From positions 1 through 64,000 of the forward strand of contig NZ_JAUG01000001.1 in assembly GCF_000708285.2 (NCBI RefSeq): a DNA stretch of 64,000 bases. Reading direction: 5' to 3'. Numbering within the stretch: the stretch's first letter is position 1; every line of letters begins with the position of its first letter. The notes under the pieces were generated by a model that was not told the DNA's origin, did no database searches, and saw only the letters and a list, made by a program, of their open reading frames with translations. This DNA comes from Pedobacter borealis DSM 19626. Its GTDB lineage: Bacteria > Bacteroidota > Bacteroidia > Sphingobacteriales > Sphingobacteriaceae. A program made the translations under genes and the position numbers. Below, piece by piece: positions 53,497 through 62,085 of this stretch.

Positions 53497-54261
53497 TTAT
53501 TCTCTCCATTCCTGGCCGGTAAGGTTGATGAAAACATCTTCCAGATTGGCCTTTTTAACCTCTTTTTTACGTTCAAAACCACTGCTCACTAATTTATCTA
53601 TTAAATTATCAGGAGTATCCAGCGCGATAATCTGCCCGCGTTCTACAAAAGCAACGCGATCGCAAAGTTGCTCCGCCTCGTCCATATAGTGCGTGGTAAT
53701 TACAACAGTGGTGCCTGCATTGCGGATTTCGATAATCAGATCCCAGAGATTTCTTCTGGCCTGTGGATCTAAGCCTGTTGTGGGCTCATCCAAAAAAATA
53801 ATTTTGGGTTGGTTGATTAATGTAGTGGCTATGGAGAAGCGCTGTTTCTGACCGCCAGAAAGTGCTTTGTATTTGGCTTTGGCCTTATCCTGAAGGTTTA
53901 CTTTCTCCAGCATTTCCATCGGTTTGATGCTGGCACCATATAAACCAGCAAAAAGTTCGATCAGTTCGATGAGATTCAGATTTGGATAATAACCAGCTGC
54001 TTGTAGCTGTACACCGATAATCTGTTTAATATCCTGCGGCTGCTTGTCGACAGAAAAGCCATTAACGATAATTTCGCCGGAGGTTTTATCCCTTAGGGTT
54101 TCAATAATTTCGAGGGTAGTGGTTTTTCCGGCGCCATTAGGACCAAGCAGACCAAAAATCTCATGCTCGTAAACTTCAAAGCTAAGCCCTTGAACGGCCA
54201 CGAAATCATCGTATTTTTTTACCAGGTTTTTAACGCTGATAATGGCTTTTTTTGTTTCCAT
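53497..54261 (-). CDS. ABC transporter ATP-binding protein
   Basis: 254 residues. Walker A is G40-PNGAGKT-47, the Q-loop region is IIGVQLQAAGYYPNL, the signature is ALSGGQKQRFSIA, Walker B is IIFLDEPTTGLDPQAR and the H-loop is VVITTHYMDEAEQL. This is the DrrA/NatA-like group of drug, lipid or polysaccharide exporters. It would energise the permease gene 86 bp downstream. The substrate is unknown. Confidence 0.95.
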   Translation of the reverse strand: METKKAIISVKNLVKKYDDFVAVQGLSFEVYEHEIFGLLGPNGAGKTTTLEIIETLRDKTSGEIIVNGFSVDKQPQDIKQIIGVQLQAAGYYPNLNLIELIELFAGLYGASIKPMEMLEKVNLQDKAKAKYKALSGGQKQRFSIATTLINQPKIIFLDEPTTGLDPQARRNLWDLIIEIRNAGTTVVITTHYMDEAEQLCDRVAFVERGQIIALDTPDNLIDKLVSSGFERKKEVKKANLEDVFINLTGQEWRE

Positions 54262-54370
54262 ATTGCGAATGTAAGCAGCTTTAAATGAATTGGGAATGAA
54301 TTTTTGAGTACATAGCCGAAAATGTCGGTAAAATGATGTTTTATGCAGGCGAAAATAGATTATAAAAGAA

Positions 54371-54412
54371 ATCTGCGGATCGGCGGCTTATTCTTGCCGC
54401 AAATCCGCAGAT
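54371..54412. repeat. GC-rich hairpin between carA and the ABC transporter
   Basis: ATCTGCGGAT (54371-54380) pairs with ATCCGCAGAT (54403-54412), and GCGGC with GCCGC inside, leaving an 8-base loop. No T-run follows, so it looks more like an intergenic palindrome than a terminator. Confidence 0.6.
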
Positions 54413-54423
54413 CGTATTATTGT

Positions 54424-54486
54424 ATTTTGGCCTTTAAGCTTTAGTCTTTCAACCTTAAACCCTCCGCCTTCCAACCTTCTACCTTA
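54424..54486. repeat. Family C repeat, short copy
   Basis: CAACCTTAAACCCTCCGCC and ACCTTCTACCTTAA are the same pyrimidine-rich words as in the other family C elements. It lies just after carA. Confidence 0.5.
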
Positions 54487-54489
54487 ACA

Positions 54490-55602
54490 CTACCAAACCA
54501 GATCGCCTTTCATTACATCAACAAAATCGTCGAATAAGTATCGCGAATCGTGTGGACCTGGTGAAGACTCTGGGTGATATTGAACCGAAAATGCCTTTTT
54601 GCCTTTAACACGGATACCCTCGATCGATTTATCGTTTAAGTTAACGTGGGTAATCTCTACTTTATCAGAGTTTCTAACCTCATCAGGAATTACACCAAAA
54701 CCGTGGTTTTGTGAAGTAACCTCGCAGTGGTTTTTGATAATGTTTTTTACCGGATGGTTTAATCCACGGTGACCGTTAAACATTTTCATGGTGCCGATAC
54801 CATTAGCTTCGGCCAATAACTGGTGACCTAAACAGATCCCGAACATTGGTTTATTTACCGCTAGAATATCTTTGATTGTTTCTACAGCGTAAGGCATCAC
54901 TGATGGATCGCCAGGGCCATTAGAAATGAAATAACCATCAGGGCTGAATTTTTCCATTTCGGCAAAAGTAGTTTTAGCAGGGAAAACCTGAACATAGATA
55001 TCGCGGTTTTCGAAACTGCGCAAAATATTTTTCTTGATACCTAAATCTAAAGCCGCCACTTTTAAGCCCGCTTCAGGGTTGCCATAAAAATAAGGCTCGG
55101 TTGTACTTACTTTAGATGAAAGCTCTAAACCTTCCATTGAAGGTACTTCGGCTAATTTTTGTTTTAATTCTTCTAAATCCGTAATCTCAGAAGAAATAAT
55201 CGCATTCATTGCGCCTTTATCTCTAATGTGGCGAACCAATGCACGTGTGTCGATATCAGAAATGGCAACCAGATTGTCGTTCTGAAAATAATCCTGAATC
55301 GATTCTGTTGCTTCTTTACGGCTATAAACGATGTTGTAATTTTTGCAGACTAAACCAGCAATTTTAATCGAACCTGATTCGATTTCATCTTTGTGGATAC
55401 CGTAATTACCAATATGCGCATTGGTGGTAACCATTATCTGGCCAAAATAACTTGGATCAGTAAAAATTTCCTGGTAACCTGTCATCCCGGTATTAAAACA
55501 AATTTCGCCAGTAGTGGTGCCAATTTTTCCGGCCGCTTTGCCGTAAAAAACTGTGCCATCGGCCAGTAATAAAATCGCAGGTAACTTGGTGTAGTTAGTC
55601 AT
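54490..55602 (-). CDS. carA: Carbamoyl-phosphate synthase small (glutaminase) subunit
   Basis: 370 residues. An N-terminal CPSase small-chain domain (GTTTGEICFNTGMTGYQEIFTDPS) precedes the class I glutamine amidotransferase with the nucleophile C257 in MFGICLGHQLLAEA and the HPE dyad in QYHPESSPGPHDS. It supplies ammonia to CarB for carbamoyl phosphate, feeding pyrimidine and arginine synthesis. carB is not adjacent. Transcription probably starts near 55715, leaving a leader of about 115 bases with a hairpin. Confidence 0.96.
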   Translation of the reverse strand: MTNYTKLPAILLLADGTVFYGKAAGKIGTTTGEICFNTGMTGYQEIFTDPSYFGQIMVTTNAHIGNYGIHKDEIESGSIKIAGLVCKNYNIVYSRKEATESIQDYFQNDNLVAISDIDTRALVRHIRDKGAMNAIISSEITDLEELKQKLAEVPSMEGLELSSKVSTTEPYFYGNPEAGLKVAALDLGIKKNILRSFENRDIYVQVFPAKTTFAEMEKFSPDGYFISNGPGDPSVMPYAVETIKDILAVNKPMFGICLGHQLLAEANGIGTMKMFNGHRGLNHPVKNIIKNHCEVTSQNHGFGVIPDEVRNSDKVEITHVNLNDKSIEGIRVKGKKAFSVQYHPESSPGPHDSRYLFDDFVDVMKGDLVW

Positions 55603-55645
55603 GGTAATTACAATATGGATTTTGATTTAAAAAAGAGTTGAAAAA

Positions 55646-55728
55646 AGAATGGCTTTCGGCATTAAAGCCGTTTTTGCTGGGTGCAAAAAAAGATGAATAT
55701 ATCCCTTCCATTTCGGGGTACAAAGATA
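55646..55728 (-). promoter_or_regulatory. carA promoter box and leader hairpin
   Basis: CAAAGATA at 55721-55728 reads TATCTTTG (TAnnTTTG). About 60 bases into the predicted transcript GGCTTT (plus strand 55651-55656) and AAAGCC (55664-55669) form a hairpin followed by a T-rich stretch, resembling an attenuator. Function is inferred only from layout. Confidence 0.4.
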
Positions 55729-55765
55729 GAGTTTTAGATTGGAAATGTAAAGAGAAAAGTGAAAT

Positions 55766-55842
55766 AAGGTGAAAGGTTTAAGGTGTAGGGCGTAAGGTTG
55801 CTCAAGCTTAAACCTTATGCCTCAAACCTTATACCTTTTTAA
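55766..55842. repeat. Family C repeat between carA and panB
   Basis: AAGGTTTAAGGTGTAGGGCG on the left is inverted relative to AAACCTTATGCCTCAAACC on the right, giving a hairpin of about 75 bp in the divergent promoter region. Confidence 0.65.
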
Positions 55843-55853
55843 AGAAAAAACAA

Positions 55854-55861
55854 TACTTTTG
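55854..55861 (+). promoter_or_regulatory. -7 box of panB
   Basis: TACTTTTG matches TAnnTTTG, 20 bp upstream of the ATG at 55881. Confidence 0.55.
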
Positions 55862-55880
55862 GCAACACAAAACAAATCCC

Positions 55881-56696
55881 ATGTCGGTACATAAAGAAAT
55901 CAAACGCATCACCACGCACACTTTACAGGAAATGAAGCAACGCGGTGAAAAAATATCTATGTTAACGGCCTACGATTATTCGATGGCTACCATTTTAGAT
56001 GATGCAGGATTAGACGTTCTACTTGTTGGCGATTCGGCTTCTAATGTAATGGCTGGTCATGAAACAACTTTGCCTATTACGCTAGATCAGATGATTTACC
56101 ATGCCGCCTCGGTAATCAGGGCAGTTAAACGCGCTTTCGTTGTTGTCGATTTACCTTTTGGCTCTTATCAGGGAAATTCAAAGGAAGCTTTGAACTCAGC
56201 GATAAGAATTATGAAAGAATCGGGTGCCCACGGTGTTAAATTGGAAGGCGGTGAAGAAATTATCGAATCGGTTCAACGTATTATCACAGCAGGAATACCT
56301 GTTATGGGGCATTTGGGTTTAACACCTCAATCTATTTATAAATTCGGAACATATACAGTCCGCGCTAAGGAAGAAGAAGAAGCAAATAAGTTAAAAACAG
56401 ATGTTTTAGCTTTACAGGCTGCGGGCTGCTTTGCTATCGTATTAGAAAAAATTCCTGCTGCTTTAGGTAAAGAAGTTACAGAAAGTTTGAATATCCCAAC
56501 TATCGGTATTGGTGCCGGGCAAAACTGCGATGGCCAGGTTTTGGTTGTAAATGATATGATTGGCTTAACAAAAGGGTTTAAACCACGTTTTTTACGTCAG
56601 TATATTAATTTATACGATGAAATTTTGGGCGCAGCACAATCGTATATTCGTGATGTAAAAGCAAACGATTTCCCGAACGAGAAAGAACAGTATTAA
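55881..56696 (+). CDS. panB: 3-methyl-2-oxobutanoate hydroxymethyltransferase
   Basis: First committed enzyme of pantothenate synthesis, moving a hydroxymethyl group from methylene-tetrahydrofolate to ketoisovalerate. 271 residues. Hallmarks are [73 protein letters not shown] and [16 protein letters not shown]. panC is not nearby. The RluA-type gene follows after a 100-bp inverted-repeat gap. Confidence 0.96.
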   Translation: MSVHKEIKRITTHTLQEMKQRGEKISMLTAYDYSMATILDDAGLDVLLVGDSASNVMAGHETTLPITLDQMIYHAASVIRAVKRAFVVVDLPFGSYQGNSKEALNSAIRIMKESGAHGVKLEGGEEIIESVQRIITAGIPVMGHLGLTPQSIYKFGTYTVRAKEEEEANKLKTDVLALQAAGCFAIVLEKIPAALGKEVTESLNIPTIGIGAGQNCDGQVLVVNDMIGLTKGFKPRFLRQYINLYDEILGAAQSYIRDVKANDFPNEKEQY

Positions 56697-56794
56697 CCCC
56701 AAACCCCTAAAGGGGCTTTATTACATGAGGTTAATATTTAAAAAATAAATCAATATATAATTAATTTAAGTTCCCCTTTAGGGGCGGAGGGGTT
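56696..56794. repeat. Family D inverted-repeat pair between panB and the RluA-type gene
   Basis: The arms AACCCCAAACCCCTAAAGGG (from 56695) and the inverse of AGGGGCGGAGGGGTT (ending 56794) flank about 45 bp of AT-rich DNA. The right arm ends 2 bp before the ATG of the next gene. The layout resembles 53355-53495. Confidence 0.65.
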
Positions 56795-56796
56795 AA

Positions 56797-57483
56797 ATGC
56801 CAATTACCGATAACGACATCCTTTTTGAAGACAATCATTTAATCGCCATTAATAAAAGGGCAGGTGATATTGTGCAGGTTGATGAAACCGGCGACGAGCC
56901 TTTGGATGAACAGGTAAAAAAGTATATCGCTAAAAAGTACAATAAACCCAATGGTGCTTTTTTGGGGGTGGTACACCGTTTAGATCGGCCGGTGAGCGGC
57001 GTAATCTTATTTGCTAAAACGAGTAAGGCTTTGGAACGGATGAATGCCGCTTTTAAAAATAGGGAAGTAAAGAAAACCTATTGGGCAGTAGTGAAGAACA
57101 AGCCAGAGAAAGAGTCGGCTACTTTGATCCATTGGCTGGTTAAAAACCCGCAGAAAAATGTGGTTTCCTATTACAATACAGAAGTTACTGGTAGTCAGCG
57201 TGCGGAGCTTTCTTACAAAGTAAAGGCGAAGGTTGGCGATTATTACCTCTTAGAGGTAGATCCCTTAACCGGACGTTCGCACCAAATCAGGGTTCAGCTC
57301 TCATCAATGGGATGCCCGATTATGGGTGATAATAAATATGGCTATCCCCGCGGAAGCAGAAAAGGGAGCATTTGCCTACATGCCCGCCGTTTACAGTTTA
57401 TACACCCGGTTAAAAAAGAACCCGTAAATATATTTGCAAAGCTGCCTGTTGATGGTTTTTGGGAACGCTTCGAAGACTTATAG
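56797..57483 (+). CDS. RluA-family pseudouridine synthase
   Basis: 228 residues. The catalytic aspartate is D63 in HRLDRPVSGV. Other family segments are KTYWAVVKNKPEKES, YYLLEVDPLTGRSHQIRVQL and CPIMGDNKYG. There is no S4 domain, so it belongs to the short RluA/TruC-like group acting on rRNA or tRNA; the target site cannot be told. An arm of the family D repeat occupies its translation-initiation region. Confidence 0.92.
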   Translation: MPITDNDILFEDNHLIAINKRAGDIVQVDETGDEPLDEQVKKYIAKKYNKPNGAFLGVVHRLDRPVSGVILFAKTSKALERMNAAFKNREVKKTYWAVVKNKPEKESATLIHWLVKNPQKNVVSYYNTEVTGSQRAELSYKVKAKVGDYYLLEVDPLTGRSHQIRVQLSSMGCPIMGDNKYGYPRGSRKGSICLHARRLQFIHPVKKEPVNIFAKLPVDGFWERFEDL

Positions 57484-57597
57484 CACAACAATATTTAATA
57501 TAATTAAGATATCCAGTCACAATATTTAATATTTGATCGGATTTTTTATGATTTGGCATCATATTTCCTCTGTTCATGATTAAAAACCAAATTAATC

Positions 57598-58026
57598 ATG
57601 AAAAACACCATCTTATCTATCGCTGCAGCAGGCTTACTGGCTTCTACATTGGTTTCGTGTGATAGCACTAAAAAAACGGAAACAACCAAAGACTCTAGTG
57701 AAATTTCCGCTAATGGAGACACCATTACCAAAATAACGACAAAAACAACTGAAACAGTTAAAACCGATGTTCCAATTTTCTCAAATGAAGAGGTAAACAA
57801 AGGGCTTGCTGAATATGCTAAACTTAAAGACGAATATGTTGCAGCTGTGAAAAGTAAAAATGCTGCAGAAATTAAAGCGTTAAGCGATAAATATACGGCT
57901 TGGGCAAATCAGGCAACAGGCTGGGCAAGCAAGCTAAAGCCAGATGAAATACAGAAGTATTCTGATTATGTGCTTAAGTTAAGCGAAGAATGGACGAAAG
58001 CAGCGAAGGAAGCAGTAACTAAGTAA
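57598..58026 (+). CDS. Small lipoprotein of unknown function
   Basis: 142 residues. The lipobox is LVSC21. A Thr/Lys/Ser-rich linker (about 22-60) precedes a predicted helical domain with NKGLAEYAKLKDEYVAAVKS, AAEIKALSDKYTAWANQATG and LKPDEIQKYSDYVLKLSEEW. I do not recognise the family. It stands alone about 115 bp after the RluA-type gene, and a hairpin element follows it. It is probably a periplasm-facing or surface lipoprotein. Confidence 0.75.
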   Translation: MKNTILSIAAAGLLASTLVSCDSTKKTETTKDSSEISANGDTITKITTKTTETVKTDVPIFSNEEVNKGLAEYAKLKDEYVAAVKSKNAAEIKALSDKYTAWANQATGWASKLKPDEIQKYSDYVLKLSEEWTKAAKEAVTK

Positions 58027-58044
58027 AGCTCAAATTATAGAAAA

Positions 58045-58122
58045 TCGTCATTCTCGCGTATGCGGGAATCTTAAAGCACTTTTGTTAGGCATTAAGATTC
58101 CCAATCAAGTTGGGAATGACGG
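58045..58122. repeat. Palindromic element family E
   Basis: GTCATTCTCGCGTATGCGGG with AATCTTAA, and ATTAAGATTCCCAATCAAG with TTGGGAATGAC, form a 78-bp dyad. The outer ends GTCATTC / GAATGAC parallel those of families A and B. It could also act as a bidirectional terminator between the converging genes. Confidence 0.7.
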
Positions 58123-58133
58123 TTCTTCGGAAT

Positions 58134-58606
58134 TTATTTACAATCAATTTTGTCAAAAGTCATCGATCCACCAAACTTTAGTTTGCTTAGGTCTTTGAAC
58201 TTGGTTTCTCCTTTTACTTCCTGTACATCGCCAAATCCCTCTGCTAGCTGATCACCCTTTTTCAAAAAAACCACTTCCCTAATTGATGTTTTGCCTTCAG
58301 ACTGAAAAGTATAATTAGCAATTATGGTATCGCCTTTAACAATTCCGGCTAAAGTGCCTGCATTTTTATCTTTTTCGTATAAATTATAACCTAGTGTACC
58401 TGTTACCTTATTATCCGCTGTTTTTAACGACAGGGTGGCAGTATCCCGGTTTTTAATATACTGGAAGCACCGAATAGAATCAGGGCTTGCCGTTGCATTG
58501 GTTACTATGGTGGAATCTATTTTAGCCTGTGTTTTTTTGCCGTGCCGCCCTGGCAAGATGCCATCAATAAAGTGGCTGCTCCTAGTATTGGGAAGATGTT
58601 TTTCAT
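58134..58606 (-). pseudogene. Small lipoprotein gene with a one-base frameshift in an A-run
   Basis: From the ATG at 58604-58606 the frame reads a good lipoprotein signal (MKNIFPILGAATLLMASC) but stops soon after. The rest of the protein (TQAKIDSTIVTNATASPDS to the end, DLSKLKFGGSMTFDKIDC) is in the next frame. The shift lies at seven A (plus-strand T-run 58532-58538). One extra A, or a -1 slip on A AAA AAA C, restores about 157 residues. It may be a homopolymer sequencing error, a true mutation, or slippage. The family is not recognised; a beta-rich repeat-like pattern is visible. Confidence 0.7.
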
Positions 58607-58749
58607 TAGGATATATTCTTTTCTTATCGGATTGATTTTTTATTATTAAGCAAAGCCCCTGCCAAAAAGATTCTTAAACCTGTGCCGATCTTACATTGGA
58701 ATTATTTTATCCTAAATATATGAGCTATGTTATAAGCTTAACTGGGAAG

Positions 58750-60060
58750 TTATTTTAAAAAAAACAACGAAATGCTGGTTCCTTTGTGTTCTTCAGATTT
58801 AATATCGACCTCTATTTTATGGAATCGGGCAATACTTTGTACAATGGCCAGCCCCAGACCAAAGCCGTTTTCTTCGGTATTTCCCCTTTTAAACCGATCG
58901 AAAGCATTTTCTACCAGTGCTGCGCTCATACCAGATCCGGTATCGCTGATGGTGAGGATATATTTTTCGGCCTCGGTTTTATCTGTTATGGCAATGGTAC
59001 CTCCCTCAATATTGTACTTTATCGCATTATTAATGATATTGATTAAAAGGGTATGTATCAGTGCTTTATTTCCGGTAAAATGAAAATTCTTTGAAAGGTG
59101 GGCATTATAACTGATATTTTTATCTGCTATTCGATCTTCCAGATCTTCATATATATCATCGATTTCCTGTTTGAGGCTAATTTCTTCGGTTTTCAGATAC
59201 TGATTGTTTTCTACCTTCGAAATGAGCAACAGGCTGTTGATAATTACCTTTAAGCGGTTTAAGGTTTTTAAAGAGGCGTAGATTTTGTTTTCATGCTCTA
59301 CCGGAATATCTGGCGTGTTGAGCATATTTTCGAAGCGCGTACTTAAAATTGAAATGGGGGTAAGCAGCTCATGCGAAACGTTAGCTATAAACTGCTTTTC
59401 TAAAGCGAAAAGTGTATTTATTTTACGCATTAAAGAGTTTATGCTATTATCAAGGATTTTAAAATCGTTGGTAGTAGTTGGTATATTTTGGTAATTGTAA
59501 TGTGACGGATCATCAACCAGATTGATCTTTTTGTCGATAATGAGATAAAAAGGCCTTAATAAAAAGTTTGAGAAGGTAAAATCTGCTACCAAAGTAATAA
59601 GTAAGGCGGCAACCAACACAATCAGCATGTAAAAGCGGATCGAATTTTTAATCGATTGGAGCGCTGTCATCGTTTCTCCAATCTCCAGATTATACCAGTT
59701 TGTATGATAAGAAAATTTATAATTGAGGATTCTATATACCTCAATATCTCCTTCAATTTCCCTCTTTTCTGTAAATACTTTTGCTGTAGAGTCTTTCTGA
59801 TTATCGGGGATATCTGTTAAAACGATAAATTCTTCCTTTAAAATATTGTAATCAGTAAAAGATTGTTCCTTATTTAAAAGACTGTCGATCTCATTATCGT
59901 TTAAGTTTTTAATGATTTTGTTTTTCTTTTTGATTAAACGGTTGTCAAATTGGTTGTAGGCAAGTTTATCCAACGAAAATAAAATGATAGCCCCCAACAC
60001 CAAGATGATGGCGATTTTGGTTACTGCATTGTATAAGGAAAACTTAACCTGTAACTTCAT
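58750..60060 (-). CDS. Sensor histidine kinase
   Basis: 436 residues. There are two membrane helices (about 12-30 and 143-163) around a periplasmic sensor domain of about 110 residues. The phosphoacceptor is H230 in FIANVSHELLTPIS, followed by an HATPase domain with NIINNAIKYN (N box), ISDTGSGMS (G1) and GFGLGLAIVQSIA (G2). There is no obvious HAMP match. The response regulator gene lies about 85 bp upstream. The signal is unknown. Confidence 0.93.
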   Translation of the reverse strand: MKLQVKFSLYNAVTKIAIILVLGAIILFSLDKLAYNQFDNRLIKKKNKIIKNLNDNEIDSLLNKEQSFTDYNILKEEFIVLTDIPDNQKDSTAKVFTEKREIEGDIEVYRILNYKFSYHTNWYNLEIGETMTALQSIKNSIRFYMLIVLVAALLITLVADFTFSNFLLRPFYLIIDKKINLVDDPSHYNYQNIPTTTNDFKILDNSINSLMRKINTLFALEKQFIANVSHELLTPISILSTRFENMLNTPDIPVEHENKIYASLKTLNRLKVIINSLLLISKVENNQYLKTEEISLKQEIDDIYEDLEDRIADKNISYNAHLSKNFHFTGNKALIHTLLINIINNAIKYNIEGGTIAITDKTEAEKYILTISDTGSGMSAALVENAFDRFKRGNTEENGFGLGLAIVQSIARFHKIEVDIKSEEHKGTSISLFFLK

Positions 60061-60144
60061 TTTATTTAATGGTTCATTGGTTCAATTGCCATTGGTTCAT
60101 TGGTAGATCGACGCTTAACTTCTGACTTCCGATTTCCCGACTCT

Positions 60145-60822
60145 CTAGCAATTAATCCGATAGCCAATACTCCTTACGGTTTCAAACCAATCTGTTGCAC
60201 TAACTGCTGCAAGTTTTTTTCGCAGGTTTTTAACATGAACATCAACAAAGTTGGAATCAGAATTGACTTCTAAAATATCACCCCAAACGTGTTCAGTTAA
60301 ACTCATTCTCGATACCACGCGGTTTTTGTTCAACACCAAATAGTTAAATATTTCGAATTCCTTTTTGGTAAGGTTTAGTCTTTCATCACCAAATGAAACA
60401 GTCCTGTTCTGAATATTGAGCAAAAAATTATGAATGTTTACCTCATTTTTCTCTAACTTGTGTTTTCTACGTGTAATGGCATGCATACGTGCTAAAAGTT
60501 CATTTAGCGAAAATGGTTTGGGTAAATAATCGTCTGCGCCTTCATCAAGTCCCTTAATCCGGTCATCTACAGCACTACGGGCGGTTAAGATAATTACAGC
60601 ATCATCACGATCTTTCATGGCTTTTAACTGTTTTAAAATTTCAAAACCATCACCATCTGGCAAACCTAAATCGAGTAAAATGAAATCATAATTGTTTACA
60701 AATATTTTTTCTTCCGCAGAAGATTTTTTCCAGGCATGCTCTACAATAAATCCTTCTTTGCTCAAGAATTCATCCATTTCAAGCGCCAGGCTTTTTTCAT
60801 CTTCAACTATGAGTACGTTCAT
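60145..60822 (-). CDS. OmpR-family response regulator
   Basis: 225 residues. The receiver domain has acidic residues in IVEDEK, the phosphoacceptor D51 in FILLDLGLPDGDGF, and K in YLPKPFS. The C-terminal winged helix (about 125-222) has LNLTKKEFEIFNYLVLNKNR, VVSRMSLTEHVWG and VDVHVKNLRKKL. It is the partner of the kinase at 58750-60060. Confidence 0.95.
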   Translation of the reverse strand: MNVLIVEDEKSLALEMDEFLSKEGFIVEHAWKKSSAEEKIFVNNYDFILLDLGLPDGDGFEILKQLKAMKDRDDAVIILTARSAVDDRIKGLDEGADDYLPKPFSLNELLARMHAITRRKHKLEKNEVNIHNFLLNIQNRTVSFGDERLNLTKKEFEIFNYLVLNKNRVVSRMSLTEHVWGDILEVNSDSNFVDVHVKNLRKKLAAVSATDWFETVRSIGYRINC

Positions 60823-60856
60823 TTTAATTTAGTTAATGTTCTTTAGTCTTTCAGCT

Positions 60857-62056
60857 TTATGCTTTAGTCTCTAAAACTAAGTTAATATTTTTTAAGATGA
60901 TCGCACAAGCTTCTTCAATTTCTTCTTTGGTAATAATTAAAGGAGGGGCAATGCGCATAGAATTGCTGCAATGTAAAAACCAGTCTGATAACACCCCGTC
61001 TAAAATGCAGGCATCAATGATTTTTTTGTTGATCTCGAAATTTTCAAATTCAACCGCCAACATTAAACCTTTCCCCCTTATTTCTTTAATGGCAGGATGT
61101 TGAAGGAGCTGTTTAAACAATTGGCCTTTTTCTTCTACTTCGTCAACAATATGATCATCAACCAAGGTACGTAAGGTAGCCAATCCAGCAGCACAACAAA
61201 CCGGATGACCGCCAAAAGTAGTCATGTGGCCCAAAATTGGCGTATGCGATAATATCGACATAATCTCCAGTGAACTGATAAAAGCCCCAATTGGCATTCC
61301 ACCACCGATTCCCTTCGCCAGGAGCAGCACATCGGGCACAACATTATAATGCTCAAAAGCAAACATTTTACCGCTGCGACCGAAGCCAGATTGTATTTCG
61401 TCGAAGATTAATAAAGTTCCGGTTTCTGTGCATTTTGCTCGTAAAGCTTGCATATAGTTTAAATCGGCCACCCGGATTCCGGCTTCACCCTGAATGGGTT
61501 CGATAAAAACAGCAGCAATTTCTGAGGTGATTTTTTCGAGACCAGCAATGTTATTATGCTTGATAAAACTTACATGTGGCAAGAATGGGCCGTAGCCGGA
61601 GGAATAGAAATCGCTTTCCATTAAACTTTCGGCACCCTGCGTACTCCCGTGGTAAGCATTTTTGCAAGCGATAAATCCTTTACGTCCAGTATAACGTTTA
61701 GCTAGTTTCATTGCGCCTTCTACAGCCTCGGTTCCTGAGTTTAAAAAGTAGGTGCAGCTTAAGCTTTCAGGTAAAATATCGGCAAGGGCCTTGGCAAAAT
61801 TTACCTGAGGCGTTTGTACATATTCGCCATAAACCATTAGGTGCATGTAGGTTTCTGCTTGCTCTTGAATAGCTTTCACTACCGCGGGATGGCAATGGCC
61901 AACATTACTTACACCGATACCGGCAATTAGATCGAGGTGTTTTTTGTTTTGGGCATCGTAAATGTAAATTCCTTTTGCCCTTACAAATTCGAGCATAAGC
62001 GGCTCTGGAGAGGTTTGTGCATTGTGTTGTAAAAACAACTGACGTTGGGTAAGCAT
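60857..62056 (-). CDS. Class III PLP-dependent aminotransferase (aspartate aminotransferase family)
   Basis: 399 residues. Landmarks are DLIAGIGVSNVGHCHPAV, FLNSGTEAVEGAMKLAKR, the cofactor aspartate D219 in LLIFDEIQSGFGRSGK and the PLP lysine K248 in LLLAKGIGGGMPIG. The group includes acetylornithine and 4-aminobutyrate aminotransferases; the substrate cannot be fixed from sequence and there are no pathway genes beside it. A TAnnTTTG box ends 4 bp before the start codon. Upstream lies the LytTR regulator gene in the same direction. Confidence 0.92.
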   Translation of the reverse strand: MLTQRQLFLQHNAQTSPEPLMLEFVRAKGIYIYDAQNKKHLDLIAGIGVSNVGHCHPAVVKAIQEQAETYMHLMVYGEYVQTPQVNFAKALADILPESLSCTYFLNSGTEAVEGAMKLAKRYTGRKGFIACKNAYHGSTQGAESLMESDFYSSGYGPFLPHVSFIKHNNIAGLEKITSEIAAVFIEPIQGEAGIRVADLNYMQALRAKCTETGTLLIFDEIQSGFGRSGKMFAFEHYNVVPDVLLLAKGIGGGMPIGAFISSLEIMSILSHTPILGHMTTFGGHPVCCAAGLATLRTLVDDHIVDEVEEKGQLFKQLLQHPAIKEIRGKGLMLAVEFENFEINKKIIDACILDGVLSDWFLHCSNSMRIAPPLIITKEEIEEACAIILKNINLVLETKA

Positions 62057-62060
62057 GGCA

Positions 62061-62068
62061 CAAAAGTA
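62061..62068 (-). promoter_or_regulatory. -7 box of the aminotransferase gene, very close to the start codon
   Basis: CAAAAGTA on the plus strand reads TACTTTTG (TAnnTTTG). It ends 4 bp before the ATG at 62056, so a transcript from it would be nearly leaderless. Confidence 0.45.
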
Positions 62069-62085
62069 CGGATTTAAGAAAGATT

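Noticed and set aside
58045-58122. Simple rho-independent terminator
   Set aside because: Too long, no terminal T-run, and it shares outer ends with the other palindromic families; a terminating role in addition is possible.
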